Source: Sphingobacterium sp. UBA5670 (GTDB taxonomy: Bacteria; Bacteroidota; Bacteroidia; Sphingobacteriales; Sphingobacteriaceae). From it: 64,000 nucleotides of DNA. Of the stretch, positions 1 to 8,792 are shown piece by piece. The stretch lies in the NCBI RefSeq assembly GCF_002420705.1, contig NZ_DIIM01000016.1, positions 282,527 to 346,526 of the forward strand, read 5' to 3'. Numbering within the stretch: position 1 is the first letter of the stretch; every line of letters begins with the position of its first letter. The notes below the pieces were generated by a model. It worked only from the letters and a program-made list of their open reading frames with translations, had not been told where the DNA came from and did no database searches. The position numbers and the translations under genes were made by a program.

Positions 1-3000
1 GATCCAGGTATCCCGCTTGCCAATACCTTGTAAGAAAGCCGAAAAATCAAAGTTCTTATAATTTAAGCCCATATTAAGTCCAAAGGAATAGCGAGGCGTA
101 GAGTTACCGATGATTTTTCGATCTCCTGGATTATCTACCGTATTGTTGCCAAAGTCTATTTTACCATCATTATTCAGATCTGCATAACGTATATCTCCGG
201 GTCTCCAGGTTCCACCCCAGACTTGGGTCTGTTTTGGTGCCGCATCGATTTCCTCTTGGCTTTGGAAATATCCTTGTGTTTCAAATCCCCAGATTTCACC
301 ATCCAATTTACCTTCATACCAATTGTTGAATATTTTGGTCGTATTGAGCGGGTATTTGGTTAACTTGGCATGGTTATCTGCTAGTGAAAGCATTACGTCA
401 TAGGAAAGATCATCACCTATGCGGTCATTCCAGCCTACGCTAAGTTCCCAACCTTTAGTCACCAATGTACCTGCATTTTGGCTTGGTGCAGCAGTTCCCA
501 ATACTGCAGGGAGTGGAACGCCTGCAACCAGCATATCTCTTGTTCGTCTTTCATAAATATCAAAACTACCTGTCAGACGATTTTTAAGTAAGGCGAAATC
601 AAGTCCGAAGTTTGTTGTAGCGGATTTTTCCCAAGTAAAATTTGTGCTGACAAGTCCAGGGGCACCTACGCTCACCCCAGTCTGATTGCCAAAAATATAA
701 CCGACACTATTATTCACTGGCATCGTTGGCAAGTAAGGATAGAAATTAGATGCGGAATATAAATCATCGCTATTAAAGCCCTGATTAGGCAATTCACCGT
801 AGGATCCTCTAAATTTTAAATCGTTGACAACATTCTTGATTCCCGCCATAAAATTTTCTTCGGAAATTCTCCAGCCAGCCGAAACAGAAGGCGTGAAGAC
901 ATATCTTTTATCTGCGGAAAAACGGGAAGATCCGTCATAGCGTCCGTTTATTTCCAATAGATATTTCTTGTCAAAAATGTAATTCAGTCTGAATACTGTT
1001 CCAAAGAGCGCCCACTCATTCTCTGCTCCAGTCACACTTGGCCGGGGATCGTTGTTTAGATTTATTGCGGGTTTGGTGGGGTCTACGAGATTGTTTGCAA
1101 ATATGCCTAATCGTTTATATCGACTGCTTTCGCGATTAATACCGGCCATTGCTTTAAAATAATGCTTTTCGGCAAAGGTGTTTTCGTAGGTTGCAAAAGC
1201 ATTTAAGGCAAAATAATTATGGTTGTCAGTAGTTTCTGATACGGATGAAGGATTCGTCCAAGGAAACGTACCCAGCAAAATTCCATTTACACCATATTCC
1301 TTAAACGGAATCTGATGGCTTTGCAGAAAGTTGTTATAAGCATTCCAGGTATAATCAGCGACGACCGAAACATGTTCGATAGGTTTGATTTTCACTCCTC
1401 CGGTTAGCCATAAGTCATTGGAATATCTTTTTCGTTTTCCGTTGTTAGCGGCTACAGCAAAAGGATTGGTAAAGCTTCCCTGTCCTGAAAAGTTTCCGTC
1501 GGGATGTCGAATAGGCATGGTAGGCCTTAAGTCGCCGGAGATCCATCCGGATGATGTCCCTCCTGTGACTACACCTGCTGTTTCTTTATCGTCGATATGT
1601 GTGAGCGCAAAGTTTCCTGTTAAGGTTAGCCAATCAGTAATTTCGGAATTGACTTTCATGGATGGATTCAGGCGTTGATATTTTTGACCGGCCTCTTTAA
1701 ATAATCCTTTTTGCTGGAGATAACCTAGGGAGGTGATTACTGATGTTGCACCACGGCCACCCTGTAACGAGAGATTGTGTCGCTGCATAGGGGCCCAGCC
1801 TGGATATTGCTCTTTGATCCAGTCTGTATTTCCCACATAACGATACTTTGCAGGATTGGCCGGATCTACATAAACAGGTAGGTTGTTGGCAGGATCGTTG
1901 AAATAGGCATTAGCAAGAATGGAATCTTGCTCTGTAAAGGATTCCGTTGCTGTAGTTCCACCGTCTTGTCCGTTGCGATTTGCTTCGCGATGCATTCTGA
2001 TGTAATCAATCGAATTGATATATTTCGCCATTTTGGTCGGTCTGGAGATAGTATATTCACCGGAGTAATTGATTTGAGGATTTTGACTTTTGGGGTTCTT
2101 TGTCTGAATCAAGATAACACCATAAGCCGCTCTACCGCCATAAATAGCTGCTGCGGCGGCATCTTTTAGCACCGTTACATTTTCCACATCCGAAGGATCA
2201 ATAGAATTCGGATCACGTTGTACACCGTCCACCAAGATCAGTGGACCCGCTGTGCCGCCATTAATTGATCCGGTGCCGCGTATGTTGAATTGGGATCCCG
2301 TTCCCGGTTTACCATTTGCGGAAGTAATGTTTAAATTCGGTACTAACCCCTGTAAGCCTTGCCCTAGATTTGCAATTGGGCGGTCTGCAAGGCGTTTAGC
2401 ACTCACTGTTGAGACCGCTCCCGTTAGATTCTCCTTCTTTTGTGTACCAAATCCGACAACAACGACTTCTTCGAGGTTACTGTTTGCTGCTTTTAGGACA
2501 ACATTGACTTCATTTTTTCCTTGTGTGGGTATTTCTGCTGTTGCATATCCAACGGAACTGATAACTAATAAGCTATTCGCTTCTGGAACGAGAAGAGAAA
2601 ATTCTCCCTTTGCGTTGGTGCTTGTACCGACCGTACTTCCTTTGATAAGAATATTGATCCCGGGAAGCGCCTGTCCATTTTCATTTGTCACACGACCGGT
2701 TATTGTTCTTTTTTGAATTCTGTCATCGGTATTTTTAATAACAGCCTGTGCAATGGTTTTACGCTCAATGGCAATCGACCGGCCTTTTATCTGATAACCT
2801 AAAGATTCTTCGGAGAGGAGCTCATCCAATAAAGTCGTTATTGTTTTGTTATTTGCATTGATTGTAATTGGTTTTATATTTTTTAGGTCATTCTCGTCGT
2901 AAATAAACGTGTAGCCAGACTGTCTGCTGATCTCAATCAGTATATTTTTCAGCTGGGCCTTATTCTGATTGAGATTGATGCGTTGTGCACGAACGTTTCC

Positions 3001-3111
3001 CATAGCAACCATAATGGAAGCTAACAGTAGAACAAAGGTTAGTTTCATAGACAGATGTGTCTTGTAAGATTTCAGGTATCGGTAATAATGCCTTGGATTA
3101 TCTTTTTTCAT
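1..3111 (-). CDS. SusC/RagA-type TonB-dependent receptor with STN domain (3' end outside window)
   Basis: Outer-membrane TonB-dependent transporter; at least 1037 codons, still open at base 1. The start ATG (3111-3109) gives a basic leader, then a second Met (residue 22) before a hydrophobic signal segment ending near VRAQ (about 43). Residues about 44-115 form an STN (secretin/TonB short N-terminal) domain, about 135-205 a carboxypeptidase-regulatory-like beta-sandwich, then the TonB-box/plug junction EEVVVVGFG near 213, and the plug with LILVDGVQRDP and a DAAAAAIYGGRAAYGVI segment. The STN domain plus the sigma/FecR genes just upstream on the same strand point to a transducer that both imports a ligand (probably a glycan fragment) and signals to FecR. 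Substrate not deducible; a SusD partner would lie beyond the window. Confidence 0.93.
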   Translation of the reverse strand, partial: MKKDNPRHYYRYLKSYKTHLSMKLTFVLLLASIMVAMGNVRAQRINLNQNKAQLKNILIEISRQSGYTFIYDENDLKNIKPITINANNKTITTLLDELLSEESLGYQIKGRSIAIERKTIAQAVIKNTDDRIQKRTITGRVTNENGQALPGINILIKGSTVGTSTNAKGEFSLLVPEANSLLVISSVGYATAEIPTQGKNEVNVVLKAANSNLEEVVVVGFGTQKKENLTGAVSTVSAKRLADRPIANLGQGLQGLVPNLNITSANGKPGTGSQFNIRGTGSINGGTAGPLILVDGVQRDPNSIDPSDVENVTVLKDAAAAAIYGGRAAYGVILIQTKNPKSQNPQINYSGEYTISRPTKMAKYINSIDYIRMHREANRNGQDGGTTATESFTEQDSILANAYFNDPANNLPVYVDPANPAKYRYVGNTDWIKEQYPGWAPMQRHNLSLQGGRGATSVITSLGYLQQKGLFKEAGQKYQRLNPSMKVNSEITDWLTLTGNFALTHIDDKETAGVVTGGTSSGWISGDLRPTMPIRHPDGNFSGQGSFTNPFAVAANNGKRKRYSNDLWLTGGVKIKPIEHVSVVADYTWNAYNNFLQSHQIPFKEYGVNGILLGTFPWTNPSSVSETTDNHNYFALNAFATYENTFAEKHYFKAMAGINRESSRYKRLGIFANNLVDPTKPAINLNNDPRPSVTGAENEWALFGTVFRLNYIFDKKYLLEINGRYDGSSRFSADKRYVFTPSVSAGWRISEENFMAGIKNVVNDLKFRGSYGELPNQGFNSDDLYSASNFYPYLPTMPVNNSVGYIFGNQTGVSVGAPGLVSTNFTWEKSATTNFGLDFALLKNRLTGSFDIYERRTRDMLVAGVPLPAVLGTAAPSQNAGTLVTKGWELSVGWNDRIGDDLSYDVMLSLADNHAKLTKYPLNTTKIFNNWYEGKLDGEIWGFETQGYFQSQEEIDAAPKQTQVWGGTWRPGDIRYADLNNDGKIDFGNNTVDNPGDRKIIGNSTPRYSFGLNMGLNYKNFDFSAFLQGIGKRDTWI

Positions 3112-3296
3112 ATTCTTTTAAGTTTAATAAACAGTGCATGTTGGCGCATAAATAGCTTTTGGAAGAAGAAGCTATGTATGTCAATTTTGCATTGGCGGTT
3201 ATAGGTTTTTATCCCAGGTATTGATGGGACAAACTCATTATAATTGGTTCTGAAGTCCTTCTCGAATTTTCGAAGAATGAGCTCTTTTTTTTGCAT
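3108..3296 (-). CDS. Possible 62-codon spacer ORF between fecR and the receptor gene
   Basis: A small ORF starts one base after the FecR stop codon and ends with a TGA that overlaps the receptor ATG (ATGA). It is lysine- and phenylalanine-rich, with no recognisable domain, signal peptide or membrane segment. Intergenic spacers of this size are common between fecR and susC genes in Bacteroidota, so it may simply be an open leader. The exact tiling of stop, start and overlap is the only argument for translation. Confidence 0.22.
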   Translation of the reverse strand: MQKKELILRKFEKDFRTNYNEFVPSIPGIKTYNRQCKIDIHSFFFQKLFMRQHALFIKLKRI

Positions 3297-3297
3297 A

Positions 3298-4398
3298 TTA
3301 TCGCATCGCTACAATCCTCCTTCCTTCTCTTGAGAATTTTACATTTGACTTTAATTCAATAGCTTGTAATACTTCTGATAATTTGGCATCTCTGGGAATA
3401 ATCGCTGAGAACCTCCGATTGCCATAAGGCCCCATGTCGACTTCAACATCATACCAACGTTCGATTTTTAGCGCATATTGACTTAAAGTCTCTTCATGTA
3501 GCACATAAAGACCATCCTTCCAAGTGTAGCTATCTTCAATACCGTTGGTGGAAACTTCGATAGCGTCCTTTCCATTAACAATTGCCTGTTGGCCCGGACT
3601 TAAGAGGACTTGATGTCTTGTCTTTGTATCCGTCACACGTAGACTTCCATTGACTAATGTCGTATAGGTGTAGCCATTGTCGTTATAGGTGTTAACATTA
3701 AAACTTGTACCCAGAACTTCAATCCGCTGTTGTGCTGTATGGATGACGAATGGTTTCTGTGCATTTTTAGCGACCTCTAGGTAAACTTCGCCGGTCAGTT
3801 GAATCTGTCTTTCGTGACCGGTAAAAGTTGCTGGATAAGTGATGGACGATAATGCATTCAACCATGCTTTGGTTCCATCTGAAAGTATCACCTCAAATTG
3901 TCCCGCTGCTGGCGTCGAAAGTGTAATTGTTTTAACATGTTCTGTTTCAGTGATTGTAGTTCCGTTGTTATATCCTACCGAATTATCTTTTGAAACAATA
4001 CCGCCATTTTTTCCATCTAGTGCAATTGCTGGTTGACCATCGATTGACAACAGCGCTTTGTTGCTACCGGGTGTGATATCGTCCACAAAAAGCTCATGTT
4101 TGTTTTGCTGATCATTATTCCGTTGTGAATATATAATTACTCCAATTGTAAAAAAGGCAAGGATAGCTGCTGCAAGAGCTATGATATAACCCTTAGCATA
4201 AGGTTGATTTGCAGTTATTCGTTTTAATCTCTTTTGCAGTTCCGCTAGATCAGCAATCATCTCATTGTCCGCTGGAACTTTATGATCACCGAGGTTGAGG
4301 TACCATTCTTCAACCAATGCTTTTTCTTGTGCTGTACATTTTCCTTCCAGGTATTTCTTTAGCAAAGAAGATCCATCTGAATTCCTTTGGTTCGTCAT
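3298..4398 (-). CDS. FecR-family anti-sigma factor
   Basis: Inner-membrane anti-sigma/sigma regulator, 366 residues. The N-terminal cytoplasmic part (about 1-65) begins with LLKKYLEGKCTAQEKALVEEW, typical of FecR N-termini in this phylum. One transmembrane helix lies at about 67-88. The periplasmic FecR domain (about 150-255) contains DGTKAWLNALSSITYP and GEVYLEVAKN. The C-terminal DUF4974-like domain (about 300-366) has the YDVEV..G.....F segment. It lies 59 bp downstream of the ECF sigma gene and upstream of the STN-bearing receptor, the standard order for a receptor-anti-sigma-sigma relay. The periplasmic part should contact the receptor STN domain. An unusual G-rich tract lies just upstream of its start. 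Confidence 0.93.
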   Translation of the reverse strand: MTNQRNSDGSSLLKKYLEGKCTAQEKALVEEWYLNLGDHKVPADNEMIADLAELQKRLKRITANQPYAKGYIIALAAAILAFFTIGVIIYSQRNNDQQNKHELFVDDITPGSNKALLSIDGQPAIALDGKNGGIVSKDNSVGYNNGTTITETEHVKTITLSTPAAGQFEVILSDGTKAWLNALSSITYPATFTGHERQIQLTGEVYLEVAKNAQKPFVIHTAQQRIEVLGTSFNVNTYNDNGYTYTTLVNGSLRVTDTKTRHQVLLSPGQQAIVNGKDAIEVSTNGIEDSYTWKDGLYVLHEETLSQYALKIERWYDVEVDMGPYGNRRFSAIIPRDAKLSEVLQAIELKSNVKFSREGRRIVAMR

Positions 4399-4436
4399 GA
4401 TGCAATAATTTGGTTACTTCTATATGACGGACGAAC

Positions 4437-4455
4437 GGAGGGGGGAGGGGGGGGG
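4437..4455. repeat. Homopolymeric G tract (G6-A-G9) between sigma and fecR
   Basis: Runs of six G (4440-4445) and nine G (4447-4455) sit in the 59-bp gap between the sigma stop and the fecR start. In the mRNA this is a C-rich stretch directly after the sigma stop codon. Long G runs are rare in this AT-rich genome. Length changes would not alter either reading frame but could affect transcript structure or coupling of fecR translation. Confidence 0.9.
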
Positions 4456-4457
4456 AA

Positions 4458-5045
4458 TTAAAAATTTTTGCAAAAAAATAGGAAGCCTATCCATAGTAAG
4501 CTTCCTAATTTACTGCGAAGAAGGCGTAAAGCTTCTTTCATATAACTGCGGACGCTATGTTCTGATAGATTGAGCCTTTTGGCGATATCTTTGTGACTGA
4601 GATAGTGCTTTCTACTAAGTTCGAAAACCTCCCTCACACGTGGAGATAGCTTGTGAAGTACGTTTTCTATTTGTTCCCGGAGTAATTTCTCCCGTAGGGA
4701 ATGGTCAGTATCTCCGGTGTGATGTGCAGTGACTGGAGGTAAGGACGCCAGATAGCTGGTTCTCGACTGTTCTTTGGCCATATAGTCGATTACACGATAT
4801 CGTATGGCACTATAAAGATAGGCGGATATTTCTCCATGGATTGAGAGCGTATACCTGTTTTGCCAAATTGAAGTAAATAAGTCATGTACTATATCTTTAG
4901 CAGCCTCGCGATCTTGTAGTTTACGGGTTGCATGAAGGTATAATAGTGCAAAATAATTGTTATAGAGTTTCTGAAAAGCTATGGCGTTTCCCTCCTGTAG
5001 CTCTTGCAGCAGTTCTCTCTCCTCTATTGTTTGCGTTTTGTACAT
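4458..5045 (-). CDS. ECF RNA polymerase sigma-70 factor
   Basis: 195-residue extracytoplasmic-function sigma factor. Region 2 is visible at about 15-90 (AFQKLYNNYFALLYLHATRKL, then AAKDIVHDLFTSIWQNR) and region 4 at about 130-180 (LSPRVREVFELSRKHYLSHKDIAKRLNLSEHSVRSYM), a helix-turn-helix that reads the -35-like element. There is no C-terminal extension beyond a short hydrophobic tail. It is first in the sigma-fecR-receptor set, so it probably drives the receptor operon when the FecR protein releases it. The start ATG at 5045 is the only reasonable one. Confidence 0.94.
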   Translation of the reverse strand: MYKTQTIEERELLQELQEGNAIAFQKLYNNYFALLYLHATRKLQDREAAKDIVHDLFTSIWQNRYTLSIHGEISAYLYSAIRYRVIDYMAKEQSRTSYLASLPPVTAHHTGDTDHSLREKLLREQIENVLHKLSPRVREVFELSRKHYLSHKDIAKRLNLSEHSVRSYMKEALRLLRSKLGSLLWIGFLFFCKNF

Positions 5046-5280
5046 GATTAATGGACAATATTAGTAAACAATGGATAGTTGAGCAAATCTATTCCCTTTT
5101 TGTTTAAGCGCACACGATTGCGCAATATTTGTTATTTGTCCAGGTCCGTAACTTATACGCCTATATGCTTCTATAAACGTTTTTGTGCATAGGGCAGATT
5201 GGAAGCCCGCATCGTTTTCTCTTGCCTTAGTTGTATCTAAATTATAATTTTTTGTTTTTTCTATTGTGCAAAAGTTATTC

Positions 5281-5670
5281 TTATTTAACTACAGTTGCTT
5301 CGAGTTCAACCTTTAGTGTTTCAAATAATGCTTTGACTTCCAATACTGTGGAGGACTGTTTGATTCTATTTTTGGTAATCCAGTTTTGAAGGATATCAAA
5401 ATTTTCAAAGAGTTCGGCTGTCGAGGTGGTATAAATATTTAAGCGTACGATATTTTCCAGTTCATAACCAGCTTGTTGAATTACTTTTTCGGTATTCTGT
5501 ATTGCATCAGTTAATTGTGACCGCATATTAGCTATGCTCGATACGCCAAGTTTGTCTATTGCGGTTTGACCGGAGACATATAAGGTTCCGGTTACGTTTT
5601 TTACTTCAACTGCCTGGGCATAATTTCGGGCTTCTTGCCAAGTCCAGGGATTAATTGTCTGTTTTTCCAT
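5281..5670 (-). CDS. RidA/YjgF-family protein lacking the deaminase arginine
   Basis: 129-residue chorismate-mutase-like protein of the RidA (YjgF/YER057c/UK114) family. The fold signature is clear: LYVSGQTAID near 31, then QLTDAIQNTEKVIQQAGYELENIVRLNIYTT, and the C-terminal strand KVELEAT. Canonical RidA hydrolyses reactive enamines/imines from PLP enzymes and needs an arginine equivalent to E. coli Arg105. Aligning the ending around LEVKALF with VQVARLP puts serine at that position, so this is probably one of the non-deaminase Rid subfamilies. It lies 81 bp downstream of the Crp/Fnr-like gene on the same strand, probably co-transcribed. Confidence 0.85.
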   Translation of the reverse strand: MEKQTINPWTWQEARNYAQAVEVKNVTGTLYVSGQTAIDKLGVSSIANMRSQLTDAIQNTEKVIQQAGYELENIVRLNIYTTSTAELFENFDILQNWITKNRIKQSSTVLEVKALFETLKVELEATVVK

Positions 5671-5751
5671 CTTTTAATTGTTTAAAACTATTGCCTGAAT
5701 GTTTCTGATACAAAAGTCTCATTCCCGTTTGAATGATTGCTGTGATTCAAA

Positions 5752-6345
5752 TCACTTTTTATCTCTATTGTTATATAATCTGCTTAACGTCTCGCGTGAG
5801 ACGCCCAGATAGGAGGACAATATAGATTTGGGAATTCTTTGTACTAATTGTGGGTAGGCGCTTATAAACTGTTCATATTTAATCCTCGGAGATAGTTCAA
5901 GCAGTGATAATATTCTTTTTTGATTGGCAATGTGGCCATTTATAGATTTGTTATGAAAGTACCTAATTAATTGCGGGCAGCTATCCAGCATCTGTAAATA
6001 ATCGGCATAATGTAAACCGTATACTGTGGTACTTTCAATACACTGAAGATTTAAAACAGCTTTAGATTGATTGTAAAATGCTGAAAAGTCGGTTTCCCAC
6101 CAGTTTTCGAAGGCAAATGATATTATAAACTCTTTCGCCTGCCTGTCGGAGTAAAATAATTTGACGAGCCCAGATACAATAAAATATACTTCGGTAACAA
6201 GCTCATCTTGCTTGATGATAAAATCTCCTTTCTTATATTTTTTATAATGAAAGAAGTTTTTTAAATACTCAAACTCGCTATTCGTTACATCATAGAAGAT
6301 ATCAATACTGTTTTTTGAAAAAATATCCATCGTACTTTGGCGCAT
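5752..6345 (-). CDS. Crp/Fnr-family transcriptional regulator
   Basis: 197-residue regulator with an N-terminal cyclic-nucleotide-binding-like beta-roll (about 12-120, including YKKGDFIIKQDELVTEVYFI and SGLVKLFYSD) and a C-terminal winged helix (about 150-195) whose recognition helix is near SYLGVSRETLSRLYN. No Fnr-type cysteine cluster is present, and the phosphate-binding residues of a true cAMP pocket are not evident, so the ligand is unknown. A second Met at residue 6 is an alternative start. It is transcribed towards the RidA-like gene and away from the gene starting at 6598. Confidence 0.88.
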   Translation of the reverse strand: MRQSTMDIFSKNSIDIFYDVTNSEFEYLKNFFHYKKYKKGDFIIKQDELVTEVYFIVSGLVKLFYSDRQAKEFIISFAFENWWETDFSAFYNQSKAVLNLQCIESTTVYGLHYADYLQMLDSCPQLIRYFHNKSINGHIANQKRILSLLELSPRIKYEQFISAYPQLVQRIPKSILSSYLGVSRETLSRLYNNRDKK

Positions 6346-6597
6346 TTTGATTAAAGATGCAGCTAAAATAAGGTTTTTCGATACTGATTTAATTGATACA
6401 GAATTAATCTTTAGAATCTGTGCATAAGGAATGACTTTACAGTAAATAGGAATCGCGATTAAACAAGAGTATGATTAAGCTATCCCTGCAATGTTCAGAG
6501 TGACAGATTAAATTATTAGTTTTCGGTAATATGAGATATTATTAAGAGTGTAATTGTCTATTTTTAGAAATTGAACATCAGTGTAACCTTTATCGAT

Positions 6598-7152
6598 ATG
6601 AAAAGAATACTATTTTTTATAGTAGGAAGCCTAACTTTTAGTTTTACGGGGTTTCAAGGTTGCATGGAGCGCACCGATTCTGCAAATGGAAGTAAAGACG
6701 ACAATCGAATCTCCAAATTGGCTGCTTTTGATTCACTAGAACATTATTCAATCGATATTGATCTGTTTAAAATAGGTGAATTGGAAGACAAAAATAATAA
6801 ATCTGAAAAAGAACAACTTTTGTTATCTGTATTGTCGGATAATCAGGTCAATATTTCATTGTTGTCCCATTTGAAGGAAATTGGATATGCGAGCAATTTA
6901 GTTGATAAGTCCCTTTATAGACCTATAGACTCTTTATTTTTTTTAAAGGTTCGAAAGGACAATGTTGAAAGTTCATGTATACATGAGTTTAGGGATATCC
7001 TCGTTTTTTATAAAAATAAACAATGTATTGGAGTTGCTAAGATTTGTTTTGACTGCAAAACGATGGTTTCATGGAGTGAAAAACTTAATTTTGCAGGTTT
7101 CGGTGATTGGGGTGACTACGATAAATTGCATCCTTTGCTAAGGAAAAATTGA
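6598..7152 (+). CDS. Hypothetical lipoprotein-like exported protein
   Basis: 184-residue protein of unknown function. The ATG at 6598 is preferred over an upstream TTG because it opens directly into a signal sequence (MKRILFF, then a hydrophobic run to FQGC, Cys 22). The lipobox is imperfect, so lipidation is likely but not certain. The mature part is acidic and contains two CxxC-like pairs (CIHEF; KQCIGVAKICFDC). Its stop codon is followed within about ten bases by a ghost of the NTF2-like cassette 3' end (7157-7213), so that hairpin probably serves as its terminator. Confidence 0.7.
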   Translation: MKRILFFIVGSLTFSFTGFQGCMERTDSANGSKDDNRISKLAAFDSLEHYSIDIDLFKIGELEDKNNKSEKEQLLLSVLSDNQVNISLLSHLKEIGYASNLVDKSLYRPIDSLFFLKVRKDNVESSCIHEFRDILVFYKNKQCIGVAKICFDCKTMVSWSEKLNFAGFGDWGDYDKLHPLLRKN

Positions 7153-7156
7153 AATA

Positions 7157-7213
7157 AGAGCTTTTTCAACTAAATATATAAATAGGAGCCTCATTGAAAG
7201 ATGTGGCTTTTTA
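7157..7213 (+). terminator. Cassette-type 3' tail and hairpin (copy T1)
   Basis: The sequence from AATAAGAGC through TATATAAATAG and on to AGCC...GGCTTTTT (hairpin 7187-7213) aligns with the tail that follows the NTF2-like gene ending at 25390, including the former stop-codon context. The stem has one T:T mismatch (arms AGCCTCAT and ATGTGGCT). It stands directly after an unrelated gene. Confidence 0.65.
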
Positions 7214-7456
7214 CATGAATAGCATTTAGGAGCCAATTTTGAAGTTATTGAGATGATACGAAGAACAAACTATATAGAGGAGGTTATATAAAATAGGACA
7301 AAGTAAAAAAAAAACATTATACTACTGTTTCCTTAGCCAGATAAGGTGATTGGGTTTTTATGAGGCACATAATTGATTTCCATAGTGTAGGCTTGGAATA
7401 AATGAATATAGCGATAAAGCCCGTGCAGTCCAAGTGAGGAAAATTTTGATAGTATC

Positions 7457-7823
7457 TTATTTAATCTGATCTGTTTTCTGAATGATTTTGGAGCTATGAT
7501 TAAATACCCTTAATTGAATTTTAGCTAGTTGGTCTGATTGATTGATGATATTTATACTTTCTTTTTCAGCAATATTCAAGCTATATTTTTTATTCTTTTC
7601 CATCTTGATATTCTGAGTTTCGGTTTGGAGCTTTAGACTGCTGTTCGATTTCTCTGTCGCCTCAATGGAATATTGACTTGCATCTTCGGTTGATATAGCC
7701 AGCGAAGTCCGAGCTGGAATAGATGTATTGATATAGAGGGAATTTTTTTCTTTCGTTCCTATATTTTGTATAGTACAGGACTGTAAGATGAGCAAAAAAT
7801 AGAAATACGGAAAACAATTTCAT
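7457..7823 (-). pseudogene. Small lipoprotein gene interrupted by a one-base frameshift
   Basis: Reading from ATG 7823 gives MKLFSVFLFFAHL and then leaves frame. The next frame continues as LILQSCTIQNIGTKEK and runs for 112 codons to 7457. Removing one base of the six-T run (7794-7799 on the plus strand, A6) restores MKLFSVFLFLLILQSC, an ideal lipoprotein signal peptide with an LQSC lipobox. The body is polar, with NIKMEKNKKYSLNI, and no known domain. Either a genuine frameshift or slippage, or a base-call error in a homopolymer. The downstream frame has only a TTG as start on its own. Confidence 0.75.
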
Positions 7824-7910
7824 AATCAATAAAGACGTAATGGTTGTATTGCCCAAAACTACTAAAATTCATCGTTATTCGTGATAAGATTAAAAAAGCA
7901 ACTATTTTTT

Positions 7911-7939
7911 GTATAAATACCCTCGTTGTGTATTTATAC
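7911..7939. promoter_or_regulatory. Perfect 10-bp inverted repeat in divergent intergenic region
   Basis: GTATAAATAC (7911-7920) and GTATTTATAC (7930-7939) are exact reverse complements separated by 9 bp. They lie between the divergently transcribed lipoprotein gene (start 7823) and the 131-residue lipoprotein gene (start 8051). The symmetry fits a dimeric regulator site; no poly-T follows, so it is not an obvious terminator. Confidence 0.55.
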
Positions 7940-8050
7940 CCTTTATTGAAGGGCGGATACCTATGTGTTCATCGTTATGTATGAAATGGCATAAAGTTTG
8001 AATTTTACTCAGCTTTATAAAAATGTTTATTCACATTAACACATCAACGT

Positions 8051-8446
8051 ATGAGAAAATTAATTCAAACATTAGGATTAGGTATGCTAATTTTAACCGT
8101 AGTCATCGGTTTTACTTCTTGTAGTAAAGATGACGATCCTTCGGACAATGATCTTTTTATCGGGAAATATGAGGGCAATATTGCCTTTGACGATTTAAGT
8201 AACAATGAGAATGATGTTGCCGCTGCCGAAGGAACAGTTACAGTTACGAAAGTTGGGGATACTTATAATTTCGCTTTTGGAAATGGGATTCCTAATCTGA
8301 ACGGTGTAGATTTCGAAAAGAAAGATAATGTTTTGGTCAACATTGGTTCCGCTGGTACAGGCGTTATACGAATTGATGCTGGTAAATTGACAATCGGATA
8401 TACCAAAGATGGTAAGGCATGGACAGCTAATTGTCAACGTAAATAA
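8051..8446 (+). CDS. Small lipoprotein of unknown function
   Basis: 131 residues with a clean lipoprotein signal: MRKLIQTLGLG, a hydrophobic core, and lipobox FTSC (Cys 25), followed by the acidic SKDDDPSDND linker that usually precedes surface or periplasmic lipoproteins in Bacteroidota. The mature part (about 35-131) looks like a small beta-rich domain (GKYEGNIAFDD, GTVTVTKVGDTYNFAF, GKLTIGYTKDGKAW), reminiscent of lipocalin-like lipoprotein domains, but the match is only by appearance. It is followed 126 bp later by the CsbD gene. Confidence 0.78.
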   Translation: MRKLIQTLGLGMLILTVVIGFTSCSKDDDPSDNDLFIGKYEGNIAFDDLSNNENDVAAAEGTVTVTKVGDTYNFAFGNGIPNLNGVDFEKKDNVLVNIGSAGTGVIRIDAGKLTIGYTKDGKAWTANCQRK

Positions 8447-8572
8447 TCATATGCAAATCCTTCGCCATGCAGAATGCAATCATGCTGGAAAATTAACATT
8501 TTATAACATTATTTTTTAAACGATTGTTAAAGTGACAGTGTTCTAATATTAAACAAAGAAAGGAAAAATATT

Positions 8573-8758
8573 ATGAGTGAATTGACATGGAAAGGCCGTT
8601 GGAATGAAATCAAAGGTAAAGTAAAACAACAATACGCAGATCTAACTGACGATGATCTCTTATATGCCGAAGGTAAAGAAGACGAACTGGTCGGTAAACT
8701 TCAAAAGAAAACTGGTAAAACTCAGGATGAGGTCAACAAGTGGTTGAATGATTTGTAA
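8573..8758 (+). CDS. CsbD-family stress protein
   Basis: 61-residue hydrophilic protein with the full CsbD signature: ELTWKGRWNEIKGKVKQQYADLTDDDL, then EGKEDELVGKLQKKTGKTQDEV. CsbD-like proteins are small, abundant, general-stress proteins of uncertain molecular function. A good purine-rich ribosome-binding site (AAAGAAAGGAAAA) precedes the ATG. A strong intrinsic terminator follows 35 bp after the stop. Confidence 0.95.
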   Translation: MSELTWKGRWNEIKGKVKQQYADLTDDDLLYAEGKEDELVGKLQKKTGKTQDEVNKWLNDL

Positions 8759-8792
8759 TTGGGGTAGACTCATAACCGTGAGTATTTGTGAT

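Noticed and set aside
2252..2716. 154-codon plus-strand ORF opposite the first receptor gene.
   Set aside because: Opposite the plug domain coding sequence; codon pattern and domains support only the minus strand.
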